64,000 bases of DNA from positions 1,116,001 through 1,180,000 of the forward strand of contig NC_085886.1 of assembly GCF_035222275.1 (NCBI RefSeq), read 5' to 3'. The translations under genes were made by a program, and so were the position numbers. The first letter of the stretch is position 1. Every line of letters begins with the position of its first letter. This document shows, one piece after another, positions 22,486 through 32,646 of the stretch. The notes under the pieces are model-generated. The model searched no databases, was not told the DNA's origin, and saw only the letters and a list, made by a program, of their open reading frames with translations. The stretch is from Podospora bellae-mahoneyi. Lineage: Eukaryota > Ascomycota > Sordariomycetes > Sordariales > Podosporaceae.

Positions 22486-24042
22486 TTACCAATCCCCCAA
22501 CCCAGTAATCCCCTCCTCCTTCTCCTCCTCCTCCTCCTCTTCCTCCTTTTTATCATCATCCCACCCACCATCATTCCCCCCTCTATCCCCCCCCGCTTTC
22601 TTCTTCCCATCATCACTCTTGTTCCCACCCGTAACGCTGCTAGCAACAGCAGCAACCAATCCCCCCAACCCGCCCAGCCCCCACCCAAAACCCCCAAGTT
22701 TATTCCCCAACTTCACCCCGCCATCATCCTCCTTTCCAACAGGACTAGGAGTCCTAAACTCCCCCTCTGCCTTTTCCTTCCCCTTATCCACCTTCTTTTT
22801 CTCAGGGGAGTTTGGCCCCGGTGTCTCGTTCCATGAGCCAGGCATGGACATCGCACTGTTGTTTGGTTTCTTCTTGTCCCACGGATTCGGATCGACGTTT
22901 TCGTTGTCCGAGTCGAACTGGTCTTGGGCTGAAGGTTGAAAGGTGAGTTTTTTGCGGGAGGAAGTTTTGCTGGTGTTGGTTCCTGTGAGGGAGGCGGGTT
23001 TGGGGAAGGTGAAGGGGGAGGGGGGTTTAGAGGGGGGGTTGGGGTCGGGCCAGGTGTTGCTGTTGTTGTTGTTGTTGTTGTTGTTCTCGTTGCCCCAGCT
23101 GTTGTCATTGGAGGTATCATTGGTGTCACCCGAGTTGTTGTTGTCATCGTTGCCCCAACTGCCGCCGTCATTGTTGTTGTTCTCAGCCGAGGTATCATTG
23201 TTATTGTTGTCGTTGCCCCAGCTGTTGTCGCCGTTGTTGTTGTTGCCGTTGGAGGTATCGTTGTTGTCCCCAGAGGAGTTATGCTCATTACCCCAACCGC
23301 CACCCGCATTGTCATTGGAGGTATCGTTGTTATCCCCAGAGGTGTTGTTTTCGCTGCCCCAACTGTCGCCGCCGCCGTTGTTGTTGAAGGTATCATTGGA
23401 GTTGTCGTTGGAGTTGTCGTTAGAGTCATCATTTCCGTTGCCCCAACCCCCCCAACTGTTGTCATTGAAGTTTTCGTTGGAATTGTCGTTTCCGTTACCC
23501 CAGCCGCCACCGTTGTTGTCATTGTTGCCATCATCAGACCCGGCCTTGGTGCTCTCGGTGAACTGAACAGCAGGAGAGGCCGACTTGCCCTTCTTCCCTC
23601 CTTTCTTGTTCTTCCCTCCTTTGCTGTTACCTCCACCCTGGTTGTTACCTCCGTCCTGGTTGTTACCTCCGCCCTGGTTGTTACCTCCGCCCTGGTTGTT
23701 GCCTCCGCCCTGGTTGTTACCTCCGCCCTGGTTGTTACCTCCGCCCTGGTTGTTACCTCCGCCCTGGTTGTTACCCCCCCCGTTGTTCCCTCCACCGCCG
23801 TTGTTGCCGCCAGAGCCAGAAGCCACATTCGGAGTTCCCTGCTGCGCCCTAGGTGTCCTCCGGCCCTGGCCCTGCCCCTGTGACGCCGAATCATTCGGCC
23901 ATATCGGAGGCACAGCGTTCAACTGCCACGACCCCGGCATCTGCTGCCACTGCTGGTACCCAGCCATTCCCTGCGGAGTAAAGTTGTGAGGACCGTAAGC
24001 CCCAGGCTGCACGGGAAGCTGCATCACAGGCGGCGGAGGACC
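22486..24042 (-). CDS. Asn/Gly-rich downstream half of a TAG-interrupted ORF
   Basis: This ORF is in the same frame as the 593-aa ORF upstream and starts directly after its TAG (24043-24045). Its first ATG is at 24024, too close to the preceding stop for a separate fungal gene. About 518 codons from the TAG to the stop. Order: Gln/Trp/Pro-rich segment (GYQQWQQMPGSWQL), eight GGGNNQ repeats, a Lys-rich patch, then about 180 residues of Asn/Asp/Gly/Trp-rich sequence with recurring WGN/SWG and NDTS, a Pro/Ser/Lys region (SPEKKKVDKGKEK), a glycine-rich hydrophobic stretch (GGFGWGLGGLGGLVAAVASS) and an acidic tail of consecutive Glu. Such composition is prion-like and disordered. No domain recognised. 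Whether the halves form one protein depends on readthrough, splicing or a sequence error. Confidence 0.6.
   Translation of the reverse strand, partial: GPPPPVMQLPVQPGAYGPHNFTPQGMAGYQQWQQMPGSWQLNAVPPIWPNDSASQGQGQGRRTPRAQQGTPNVASGSGGNNGGGGNNGGGNNQGGGNNQGGGNNQGGGNNQGGGNNQGGGNNQGGGNNQDGGNNQGGGNSKGGKNKKGGKKGKSASPAVQFTESTKAGSDDGNNDNNGGGWGNGNDNSNENFNDNSWGGWGNGNDDSNDNSNDNSNDTFNNNGGGDSWGSENNTSGDNNDTSNDNAGGGWGNEHNSSGDNNDTSNGNNNNGDNSWGNDNNNNDTSAENNNNDGGSWGNDDNNNSGDTNDTSNDNSWGNENNNNNNNNSNTWPDPNPPSKPPSPFTFPKPASLTGTNTSKTSSRKKLTFQPSAQDQFDSDNENVDPNPWDKKKPNNSAMSMPGSWNETPGPNSPEKKKVDKGKEKAEGEFRTPSPVGKEDDGGVKLGNKLGGFGWGLGGLGGLVAAVASSVTGGNKSDDGKKKAGGDRGGNDGGWDDDKKEEEEEEEEKEEGITGLGDW
23623..23766 (-). repeat. 18-bp coding minisatellite, eight units
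   Basis: Eight contiguous 18-bp units of the plus-strand form GTTGTTACCTCCGCCCTG, with few substitutions, encode GGGNNQ on the minus strand inside the Asn-rich ORF. Near identity suggests recent expansion by slippage, so copy number probably varies between strains. Confidence 0.95.
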
Positions 24043-25824
24043 CTAGCCTCCCCACGCAAGACCGCCAGGTTGATGGGACCAGTAGGGATTCGGGCAGTCT
24101 GTGTGGATGATGTTGGTCACAGGATGCACAACACCATCCCCGGCGTAGCCGTAGTTCTGGAACTGGGGGTGGATAGGAGCCGGCGGAAAGCCCGCAGGCA
24201 CAGCGGGCTGCTGAGCTGGGCTGTCAAAGACTTGGACATGACCGTCTAGGTAGTAGGCGTTGCGCGGTGGTTGGACGGTGGCTGAGCGAGAGGGGACATG
24301 CTGGACGGTGGCTGATCCCTGGGCGTTGTTCGAAGACTGGTTGCCACCGTAGGGTTTTTGCTGATCAGACTTGTTCTGGTTTTGGTTGGTACCAGAGCTG
24401 TCGCCGACAGCCTTCTTGTTGTTCTGGGGGTTATCCTGCTTGCCCCTGTCTCCCTTTTTATCGTCCTTCGTGCCCTCCTGCTTCTCGTCCTTCTTGTCGT
24501 CTTTCTTGCCCTCCTGTTTCTCGTCCTTCTTGGCATCCTTGTTCACACCCTTCTTGTCATCCTGCTTATCATCCTTTCCGTCCTTCTTCCCATCCTTCTT
24601 GCCCTTGTCATTCCCCGCAGAACCACCCTTCTTCTTCAGACAGTCCGTAAGCAGCGCCGCCGCTATCTCCTTTCTAGTTCGGGGCTTGCTCAACTCCCGG
24701 CCCAGGAGTCTCCGACCCTGAATGCAGTTCTCGCAGCCGCATGTGGCATGGGGCTCCAGATCGGGGGTGACAAAGTCGTCAGGAGCGCCCGCGTCTTGCT
24801 TCTTCGTGCTGTTCTGGCCCGACTTGTTGTCTCTTGACTTGTCCTCGGTCTTATTATCATCAGCCTTCTTCTTGTCCTCTGCTTTCTTGTTGCCCTCGAC
24901 CTTCTTCTCCGCCTCCATGGTCTTGCTGGACTCACCCTTCTCGTCAGGCTCGGGAGGGGCCAGCTTAGCCTTGGCCGGCGTCTTGCTGCTCTGAAGCGGC
25001 ACCTTTGCGACAAAAGTCTCGCCCTCGCCGTCGCTGCCCGTATAGACCTCAACCTGAAATTTCGGCTTCTTGGTTGTGGTGTTGACAGGTTTCTCCATCT
25101 CTTGAGTCTTCTTGACCTCCTTGGGTTTGGCAGAGTCAGCCTTCTTCTCCTCCTTTGACGGAGATGACTTGGGATCGCTCGGTTTGCCCTTTGTTTGCTG
25201 TTGCTTGTAAGCCTTGGAAACTGCCAACGCTATAGCCATGGCGCGCTCCTCCTCGTCTGAGTCAACGTCTGAAAAGATCTCGGAAAGTCGCTTTGTCGTG
25301 GCCGCCTCGATCTCTGCCTTCCTCTTGGCCTCTTCTTCTTTCGCTTTCTCTTTGGCCACCTTCCTGTCTTGAGCAGCGTGAAGCGTAGCAATTGTTCTAG
25401 CCTCAGCTCGGGAAATGGCAACACTAGCCTTTTTAAGTGCAGCGGCAGCGGCAGCAGTAGCCTCGATGTCGACGGAAGCCGTCTCGGCTTGGGCAGCTTG
25501 GGCGGCTCTTGCTTTGTGACAGCTCTTGTGCTCTCGAGGATGACGGAACTCGCCATGCTCGCGGTGCTCGTGGTGCTCATTGGCTCGATGACTGGTGGGC
25601 GGCTGAGCAGCAGTCGAACCTTGTCGATCGTAGTATCTGTCTCGGAACGGGGACCGATGCCTAGAGGGGGGCCGGGGTCTAGAATCGCGGCGCCTGGAAT
25701 CTCTGCCTCTGTACTCTTTCTCCTCTGATGTCCGTCTCTCCGGCTCGGGTGTTGTCAGTCTCTCCTTTTCGGTGCGAGTGAGATTGCGGCCCATAATCCA
25801 CTCCATCATGGTATTGGGAGGCAT
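24043..25824 (-). CDS. Charged, low-complexity 593-aa protein (upstream half of TAG-interrupted gene)
   Basis: Single open exon starting at ATG 25824. Order of features: an Arg/Ser/Glu-rich N-terminus with RS-like dipeptides (RRRDSRPRPPSRHRSPFRD), a His/Glu/Arg patch, an Ala-rich and Lys/Glu/Ala-rich helical segment likely to form a coiled coil (residues about 115-195), a small Cys-containing motif CGCENCIQGRRLLGREL (about 395-411), a long Lys/Asp/Glu repeat region with KKDDKKDEKQEG repeated, and a Pro/Gln/Tyr-rich end. Composition runs on without a break past the TAG into the next ORF (GG, stop, GPPPPVMQLPVQPG). No known domain apart from the Cys motif, which is too short to place. Probably a nuclear or RNA-associated disordered protein; that is inference from RS and KDE content only. 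Confidence 0.75.
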   Translation of the reverse strand: MPPNTMMEWIMGRNLTRTEKERLTTPEPERRTSEEKEYRGRDSRRRDSRPRPPSRHRSPFRDRYYDRQGSTAAQPPTSHRANEHHEHREHGEFRHPREHKSCHKARAAQAAQAETASVDIEATAAAAAALKKASVAISRAEARTIATLHAAQDRKVAKEKAKEEEAKRKAEIEAATTKRLSEIFSDVDSDEEERAMAIALAVSKAYKQQQTKGKPSDPKSSPSKEEKKADSAKPKEVKKTQEMEKPVNTTTKKPKFQVEVYTGSDGEGETFVAKVPLQSSKTPAKAKLAPPEPDEKGESSKTMEAEKKVEGNKKAEDKKKADDNKTEDKSRDNKSGQNSTKKQDAGAPDDFVTPDLEPHATCGCENCIQGRRLLGRELSKPRTRKEIAAALLTDCLKKKGGSAGNDKGKKDGKKDGKDDKQDDKKGVNKDAKKDEKQEGKKDDKKDEKQEGTKDDKKGDRGKQDNPQNNKKAVGDSSGTNQNQNKSDQQKPYGGNQSSNNAQGSATVQHVPSRSATVQPPRNAYYLDGHVQVFDSPAQQPAVPAGFPPAPIHPQFQNYGYAGDGVVHPVTNIIHTDCPNPYWSHQPGGLAWGG

Positions 25825-26684
25825 GGCTTCGATCAGCGAGCCGCAGCGAGCAGTGCGACTTTAGTGATGTTGGAGACAAGAGGAAAAGCCAAAAAACGAC
25901 TATCAATCTCCTGAAGTGATAGTGACGAAACGGAAACGGACCGGTAGCGGTGTTGAACGGCGAAGAACAAGGAAAGAATCGAGAAGGAGCCTCTCGATCC
26001 GAGCGGGTGTTTGGAGGAAAGGAAACAAGTTGGGGAGGGGCCAACGGCCCAGAGTGAAGAGGATAGAACGACGAGAGGGGAAATACTTGGCCTGGTGTCG
26101 AAGAGTAGCCAGAGATGAAAGTAGCCGCAGAAAGCAATTTGCTGTGAAGGAGAGTATGCGCTGAAAACTGTAGTCGCAAGGTAGGAAGAAGCTTTGTATT
26201 TGCAGGAAGAATTGGCTATTACAGCAAAGTCGGTGGTGGGGGGTGGAAGGGGAGATTTTTGCAAGAAAGGCGGGTCACGTTACGGGAAATTCACTTGAGA
26301 TGGAAAGGTAAGGGAGCAAGTCGAGTGTTTGAGGAAGTCGCTCAGAAGGTCGTGGGTCTGCCCGTAATTCTCATGTCGTCGACTGATGCCCTGCAGTTTG
26401 AGGCTCAATGGAGATGCCCCATGGCCCGTGCCAGTCGACATCTGCCATTGAGATTCCCGTCGAGTCTCTCTCACTGACTCGAAGCCTCCCATTCCTCGTC
26501 CAAACCACGCAGTTTGAGGCCCCGTTCAACCACAAGTAACCAACACAAACAAGACCTTCGAGACAAAGAGACGCAGAAAAGAAAGAAAATACATTAACCC
26601 CATCAACCCTTATGTATCTCACAAGTTCAAAGCTCTCATCATGTACCGTGTTCCATAGTCCCGACTCATCTTCATCACCACCAA
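25825..26684. other. Intergenic
   Basis: Promoter of the low-complexity gene (minus) followed by the 3' side of the dephospho-CoA kinase gene. No coding signal, RNA gene or repeat noted. Confidence 0.5.
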
Positions 26685-27500
26685 CTACAACTTAGCCCTC
26701 TCCCTCCTCTCCCTCTCCTCCCACTCCCTCTCCCCCCTCCAATTCCTCCACAACCCCCACCCCCCAACAACCAACGCCAACGGAGGACAGACCCACAAAA
26801 CCCACCCCCACCACCTCGGGCTCCCCCTCTCCACCTCCTCCATAACCCTCCTCAACTCCCTCTTCAGATCGTCCTTATCCCCATCATTCCAAACCACCAC
26901 CCCCCCACCAAAAGCCGCCCTCTCAACCTTCTTCATCACCCCCCCCTGACTCCTAACCCGATTCTCCGCATCCTCCCTGCTCAAATGCCCATCCCGCCTC
27001 ATCAACCTCTCCATCTGAACCTCCTCATCCCTCACCCCAACAACCATAACCCGTCCCACATACCGATCAAGCTTACTCTCAAACAACAACGGCACATCCA
27101 ACACCACCGCCCTTTTCCCTTTGACATACTCCCTCATCACAGCCCAAAACATGGCCTTCCTCACAGCAGGGTGCACAATCCCGTTCAGCACCCCCCTGTC
27201 CTTCGCCCTCTCCAGACTAGTACCGAAAACCCTCTTCCCGAGCGCAGGTCGGTTCAACGGGCGGCCTTTTCCGTTTGGTCCATTCTCCGGCATGTCCTCT
27301 GACACGGGGACGAGTAGGTCGGGCGTGCTAGGGAGGAAGTGCTTCACAATGGCATTGTAACCCGGCGTGCCCGGCTCGACGACCTGGCGGGCGATCAGGT
27401 CGGCGTCGATGATTGGGAGGTTGTAGGGTGGCTGCGATAAAAGGGAGGAAACAGTTGATTTACCTGTGGCTATCGAGCCCGTGAGGCCTATGAGCAGCAT
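26685..27500 (-). CDS. CAB5: Dephospho-CoA kinase, membrane-tailed
   Basis: Single exon, 271 aa from ATG 27500. The P-loop GSIATGKST is at residues 8-16, directly after the start in the usual position for CoaE/Cab5, which favours this start over an in-frame ATG 75 bases upstream (27575). Further family motifs: IIDADLIARQVVEPGTPGY, the NRPALGKRVF segment, VLDVPLLFES and the MRRDGHLSREDAENR region. The enzyme phosphorylates the 3'-hydroxyl of dephospho-CoA, the last step of coenzyme A synthesis. The C-terminus has a hydrophobic segment (WGWVLWVCPPLALVVGGWGLW) followed by a basic/acidic tail, consistent with a tail anchor such as is known for other fungal and animal versions on the mitochondrial or ER surface; location is inferred. 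Confidence 0.93.
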   Translation of the reverse strand: MLLIGLTGSIATGKSTVSSLLSQPPYNLPIIDADLIARQVVEPGTPGYNAIVKHFLPSTPDLLVPVSEDMPENGPNGKGRPLNRPALGKRVFGTSLERAKDRGVLNGIVHPAVRKAMFWAVMREYVKGKRAVVLDVPLLFESKLDRYVGRVMVVGVRDEEVQMERLMRRDGHLSREDAENRVRSQGGVMKKVERAAFGGGVVVWNDGDKDDLKRELRRVMEEVERGSPRWWGWVLWVCPPLALVVGGWGLWRNWRGEREWEERERRERAKL

Positions 27501-28384
27501 TTTTCCCAAAGTTTCTTTCTTTAGTGACTTTTGGTGAATATGAAATTGATGATAGGGGTTGTGAGATAATGGCAAGAGTTGATGAATGACAAGTTTCAGT
27601 ACATGTGAACTAATAAAATGGGAAGCGGGTTTCGTTAGCCAGTGCCCATGGCAATCGTATGATGATGCGGGGAGGAGGATCCTCTTCTTCCTCCAACACC
27701 TTTTTGCCGAGCTTCTCCAAGCTGCTTCCCCCGATTCAATCGACAGCTGATGAGCTCAGCCTTGGCACAAGAGGTAAAACCCGCCTTCGTCATCGCAAAC
27801 GGACAATGGCGTGCCCGGCACTAACACTTTCACCCCAATTCCCCCAACAAAACTGTTAACATCCCGCCAAGCCGGGTCAAATCTGGGGTTCGCTTTGCAT
27901 GTGACATCTGTGGCGTGCTGTCAGGGACCCTTGGCCTTCTGTAGCGGCCCGCTTTCAGCCTCACAGCTCCGTTTTTGACCTCCTTCAACCTTCACATCTT
28001 CACCAGGCACTTCACGGAGCATAAAAAGAATATCAAAGGAATGTATTGAGCAGTATAAAACCAGCGCAGAAACCATCCCATAAACGCCAGCGATAAAAAA
28101 CTGTTGCCCATTCCCTTTAGTACCATCGCCAAACCGAAAAAGAACCCATGCCCATCCCATGATACCATTCCCATCCATATAAAAGATGACCATCCATGAG
28201 ACCCTGACGTGAACTCAATCCTGTACCATCTAGAGGAAATGATCGAACTGACTAGATTAAATAAAGGCAACGCAGCCAAAAGAGATCTGCCTCAAGGACA
28301 GCAAAGTGTTCGTCAAAAGCATCGCTAACAACACCAGCTCGTTAGCCAACGTGCTCCACAGTCAACACCAAAGTATACTCACCT
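27501..28384. other. Intergenic
   Basis: Promoter of the CoA gene on its minus strand, then the 3' UTR of the next minus-strand gene (an open frame of about 95 codons ending near 27992 is hydrophobic but has no support). Nothing else seen. Confidence 0.5.
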
Positions 28385-29803
28385 CTAGACATCAGGAGGA
28401 GCCTCAAGACGCTTGGCATAAAACCAACCATCCCTCACATACCACTTGTGCTTGAGCCGATCAATCTGACGACGCTGGTAGAGACCCCAATGGCCATCCA
28501 CCTCCTCCACCCACCACTCCTTGTACGGGTCCCTGTTGGCCGGCATAAAGTCCTGAGGCTCGAAGCAACCCTCCTGCTTGGCATGCTCAATGTCAGCAGC
28601 CAATCGCTCGCTCTGAGTGAGGCCAATGCCCAAGGCAGGCTCAAAGTGGACGTGAGGAGGCTGCGCACCAGGAGTTGGGCTACCAGGGAAAGCTTGGTGG
28701 CCGTGACCGTTCGGCATCTGCATCAACGGATTCATGCCAGGCTGCATCCGAGAGTAGGCAATGCCGGCGCCGGGGAAGCTGGGCGGAATGGGACCACCTT
28801 GAGGGCCAAACATGCCCATGGCAGGCATACCAGCGCCGAGCATGGCGGGCATGGCGGGCATGGTGACGCCGGCGGGGGACGACACCACAGGTCCCTGAGG
28901 ACCCATCACGTAGCCTCCTTGGAGGGCATAACCACCCATCTGGCACAAGGGAGTGTCTTGACCGGTGACCTGTGAAAAACTTGATTAACAAGTGTCGCAC
29001 AAAATGTGACTTGAAAAAGCACATCAAAGACCACTCGGTCGCCTGTTCGATGACTGAATTGAAACAAAAAGTCGGAAACTGCTGGCGTCAATTACCTGAG
29101 GAAAACCAGCAGCCGGGCCAGCGAAATAAGCCATGCTAGGGGGATCCCGACGAGGGATGTACGTCTGGGTCATAGGTCCAAACTGGGTGGAGGGCAGCTG
29201 GGGCTGAAAGTGAATCCCATTGGGGTTCAGGACAGGAGGGGCAGCCGGGAAGGCACGCATTGAGCGTAGAGGGGTGGTCGACCTGGCGCCATTGTTGCCG
29301 TTCTGGTCATCTTGTTCCGACTTCATCTTGCTGGTAAAAGGACTCGCCTGCGGATGGGGTGGGAAATCGAGGTCGAAGCGAGCCCTTTTATGAGGAATCA
29401 AGCCGACAGCCGGGGAAGGAGCTGCTCCCATAGGCTGCCGGGCCGCACCTGTGCCCTCATCGTACCCATCTGGTTTGCGTTTGAGGCTGATAATCTCCGC
29501 CCCCAATAATTCCATTTTCTGATCCACCTCCCCGCTCTCCCCATCTCTGATGGCCATCTCCCGTTCAAAATCATCCGTCGCGTCTTGAACCACATGTCCC
29601 AAGACTTTATGTTCAAGCTTGGTCGGGAGCGCATCAGGGTTCTTGGTGAGCCCTTCAAGTCTGAGGTTCAGTATCTCGCAACCAGTAGCTAGGTGGTCAA
29701 TGGTATCAGAAAGCTCGGCGAGGAGCTCATTCTGTTCTTTGATTTGGTCGGCAGAGTCGTTGTCCTTGCTCGGCCCAGAGGCGGGGCCTCCTATGGTGAG
29801 CAT
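28385..29803 (-). CDS. Uncharacterised Pro/Met-rich fungal protein
   Basis: Exons complement(29096..29803) and complement(28385..28969) give 430 aa; the 126-nt intron (GTAATT donor, ACAG acceptor) is longer than the others here and phase 0. The chosen ATG (29803) has AAA immediately before it; an in-frame ATG at 29914 would add 37 residues but has a weak context. The N-terminus carries a helix suited to a short coiled coil (QIKEQNELLAELSDTIDHLA), the middle is Lys/Arg then Pro-rich with Met-Pro-Ala repeats (MPAMPAMLGAGMPAM), and the C-terminus is compact and aromatic (PYKEWWVEEVDGHWGLYQRR, then KWYVRDGWFYAKRL). The conserved-looking C-terminus is basic and may bind nucleic acid or protein. 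I do not recognise the family. Confidence 0.8.
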
Positions 29804-31125
29804 TTTGGAATGTGTGGCGATCGCCGGTTGTGTGGGTGTTGCGCCGATACAACAGTCGACAGGACCGCAGAAGTCGGCGATCTTTTTATCCTCAACAACA
29901 ACACGCCCATTCACTTGAGCGGGTCCTCAATTGCTCCAGGAGCTCACTTGAGCTATAGCCATTGGAAATTCTTGTGGGTTCAACCTGGCCATCTTCTCTC
30001 ACTGGCTTCAGTGCTCAACTTGCTCTCCCAGCCGCCTGGAGGTGCCAGCTGGGAGCAACTAACCCTTATCAACACCACGTACGTACCGTATCTCGAAGAA
30101 TCCACATATTTCTGGTGCGGCTCCAGTGCCAGCGGTAGCGTTGGGAATTGCTACGCTGGTTGCTCCCGCGTTCGTGGGTTGTCTTGGTGATTGGCCAGCA
30201 GGGGAGGCACATGTCGTCGAAGTGAGTGGATGGTTGGGGTTGGATCAAAATGTGAATTTTGAAGACTCTACTTGGGTGCGGAGAAGAGAAAGGAGACAAA
30301 TCCTCAGGACGACCTCAGATCACAAGACAGAGCACAGTGCGGAGATCAGCCAGCAAGGAAGGCACCACAGGAGCAGTCAGGTCTTGGTCACACCGGCCAG
30401 CGAGTATCGTATGTTGTCGCCAATAGCACTGTGTAGTCATCAAGCTGTTCAGAGGGCCATTTTACAGCTATTCAGATTCACAAAGGAGAGCTGGAAGAAG
30501 GTCTTTTGAGTGGACTCTGGTCAACGAACAACACAGGATGAGCTCTGTGGATTTTATGAATCTCTGCCTGATGCCAGATGGAAGGACTTAAAACCCCTGA
30601 ATTGTGTCACCTTGGCATCAGACAACCCCTTTCGATCCGGACCTCCTATATATAACAGTAGACATTTCAACTGCCTGGCACCATAACACCCAAAAATAGT
30701 CCGGCAAAATGCCACCAAGCTGATCAAAATATGCCACATACTAATTCGTCCTGTCCCTTCACCCCAGAGGGAACAAATGATTCTATATGACCACCAAAAC
30801 ACCGCTATTATACAATTTCCATTGGGAGGAGAGAATACCCTTGCGCTATGCATAAACCCGTCCGCCACCTAGGTACCACCCCTGGCCGAGTTTTTCCCAC
30901 ATTCATCTTCGTACACATCACCCTCGAGCCCTCCGTAAGCTGAATTTACATATAGCAACCGCGAGGTGGGCCGGGCACCAAGTTTCGAGGCAAGTCTGCT
31001 GCGATCTCGGGTCGATCAAAGAAGAGATTTATCGTCGGCGAAGCTCACAAGGGCTCCCGTAGATGCCATCGAGTCATCTCGTTTATTTTCGTAGGAAGTG
31101 CGATCACGATCAACATGGTCCTGCT
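29804..31125. other. Intergenic
   Basis: Upstream region of the Pro/Met-rich gene and downstream region of TIM23. No gene-like chain of exons or RNA gene found. A short alternative N-terminal extension of the previous gene (29804-29914) is possible. Confidence 0.5.
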
Positions 31126-31907
31126 TTAAAGGTTCTCGAGCTCCTTGTGTTGCGGTTGGCTTGTGGGGAAGAATGTGCGCCGGGTGATCTACAACACAAT
31201 TAGTTCAACCTTCTTGAGGTAGAAATCGGAACGCAAGGAAGACTTACCGCCCAGAGACCAGCCACCGAGGCCACGAGACCACCCGAAATCATCATTGGCC
31301 GGAGACCCCTTGTGCTCTTGAAAATCGCGCCGCTGATGCCACCCGCCAGAATCATGTTGGCAGCATCGTGCTTCCCCCTGACGTAGCCAATGTATGAGTT
31401 GACGCAGTTGTACACAATAGCCACCACACCCGCCGAGTTGCCCAAGAAAGGTCCTCTCCTGGTGATCGAGTTGAGCACCGTGTTCAACCGCAGCTTTGGC
31501 GGCTGGTCGGCCGACCTCCTCAATCCTTCTTGCAGACCCCAAGCACCTCCTAATGTCAGACCTGCCAGGTAGGTCACACCGGTGCCGTAGCAGAGATCGT
31601 CTGTGAAGCCGCGGGATGGCAGTACCGACTGGCCACCGGGGAGGTCTGTGAGGGCAGAGTCTTCGAGGCTGAGGTAGTCAAGTGTGTCCTTGTCGATGCC
31701 AGCGAAGGCATGTAGTTGTGTTGGGTCGGCGAAAGAAGAGGTGCCGAGGAACTGCTCAACACCCTGGGCCTGGGTTGGGTCGAAGGGAGCTGGGGAGGAG
31801 GCATAGCCGGTGCTGGTGGGTGGTGACTGTGTGGTGGGCGGCGGCGCAGTCGATGAGGGGGTTTGTGACGAGGACTTCTTGCCCGTCAGGGTATCCCAGA
31901 GAGACAT
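31126..31907 (-). CDS. TIM23: Mitochondrial import inner membrane translocase subunit TIM23
   Basis: Exons complement(31248..31907) and complement(31126..31188) give 240 aa. The intron (31189-31247, 59 nt, GTAAGT...TGTAG) is phase 0. The N-terminal ~95 residues are hydrophilic and rich in Ser/Pro/Thr, as expected for the intermembrane-space receptor half. The rest is the Tim17/22/23 domain: GFTDDLCYGTGVTYLAGLTL, the NTVLNSITRRGPFLGNSAG motif with basic loop, then GYVRGKHDAANMILAGGISG and the final TM helix. Tim23 lines the channel that imports presequence proteins through the inner membrane. The start ATG (31907) directly precedes MSLWDTLTGKK, typical of fungal Tim23. It diverges from the TRM732-like gene across about 740 bp. 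Confidence 0.95.
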
Positions 31908-32646
31908 TTTGGCGGCGGAGGGGTAAACCGGACCGAGAGGTGACAAAGATAGAAGCCGAATTGGATGGAGCGGGTGCTGTACGACAGGGTGGGCGTCCAC
32001 ACGGCGGGTTCGCAAGACGGGATTTGGTGCGCTGAGGTCTGAGTGGGAGAGAGCTGCCGGGTCTGGGGGTCACGTCGGCGGCGATCGATAAGCAGTCAAA
32101 GCCAAAAAAAATTTACCGGCCATGGGGATGGCCCGTGCACTGGCTCGGGCTTGGCACCCGTGTAGAGATCTACGCAACTACCGCTGGAAGACGTAAGACA
32201 ATATGTATGTTGAAGTAGGTAGAGCGAATTACGTTCTTCTATGCCTCTGGTCAACTAGATGATAATATGAACTTGAAACTGGGAGAGTCCCCTTCAACTC
32301 AGTGTTGTAAGCGTTGTAAGGTGTATTAGCTCTCCCATAATGACGGCAGCCAAGACCAAGGTGAGCAAGGTGAGGGTGCTTGTAATTCACGGTGAGCCGT
32401 GACAACCCTATCCACGTACAACACCCAAAATTTCTCCGTCTTCTGGCTGTCGCATATTCAAGTCCAGGATACACTCATTTGAGCTTATTGAGAAGAGAGC
32501 TATATGCCGGCGATTTGAGGCTCTTGCAGTTCTACAGTCTTTTATTCTCACCACTTTTGTTGGGAACCCCATCATCGCACCTTCTCTGAGCTTTCATATT
32601 TCACTACCCCTCCTTCTTTGATAAATTTATCAAAACCCTGCCAAGC
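31908..32646. promoter_or_regulatory. Bidirectional promoter between TIM23 and TRM732
   Basis: The two divergent ATGs lie 739 bp apart. Contents: a poly-A run at 32105-32113, TAGGTAG at about 32215, and pyrimidine-rich stretches near 32500-32620. No specific factor site is claimed. Confidence 0.5.

Noticed and set aside
22936-23989. Long plus-strand frames opposite the Asn-rich ORF
   Set aside because: Mirror images of the repeats on the minus strand; pure Leu/Val/Pro repeats.
27501-27575. Upstream in-frame ATG for dephospho-CoA kinase
   Set aside because: The P-loop begins seven residues after ATG 27500, the usual family position.
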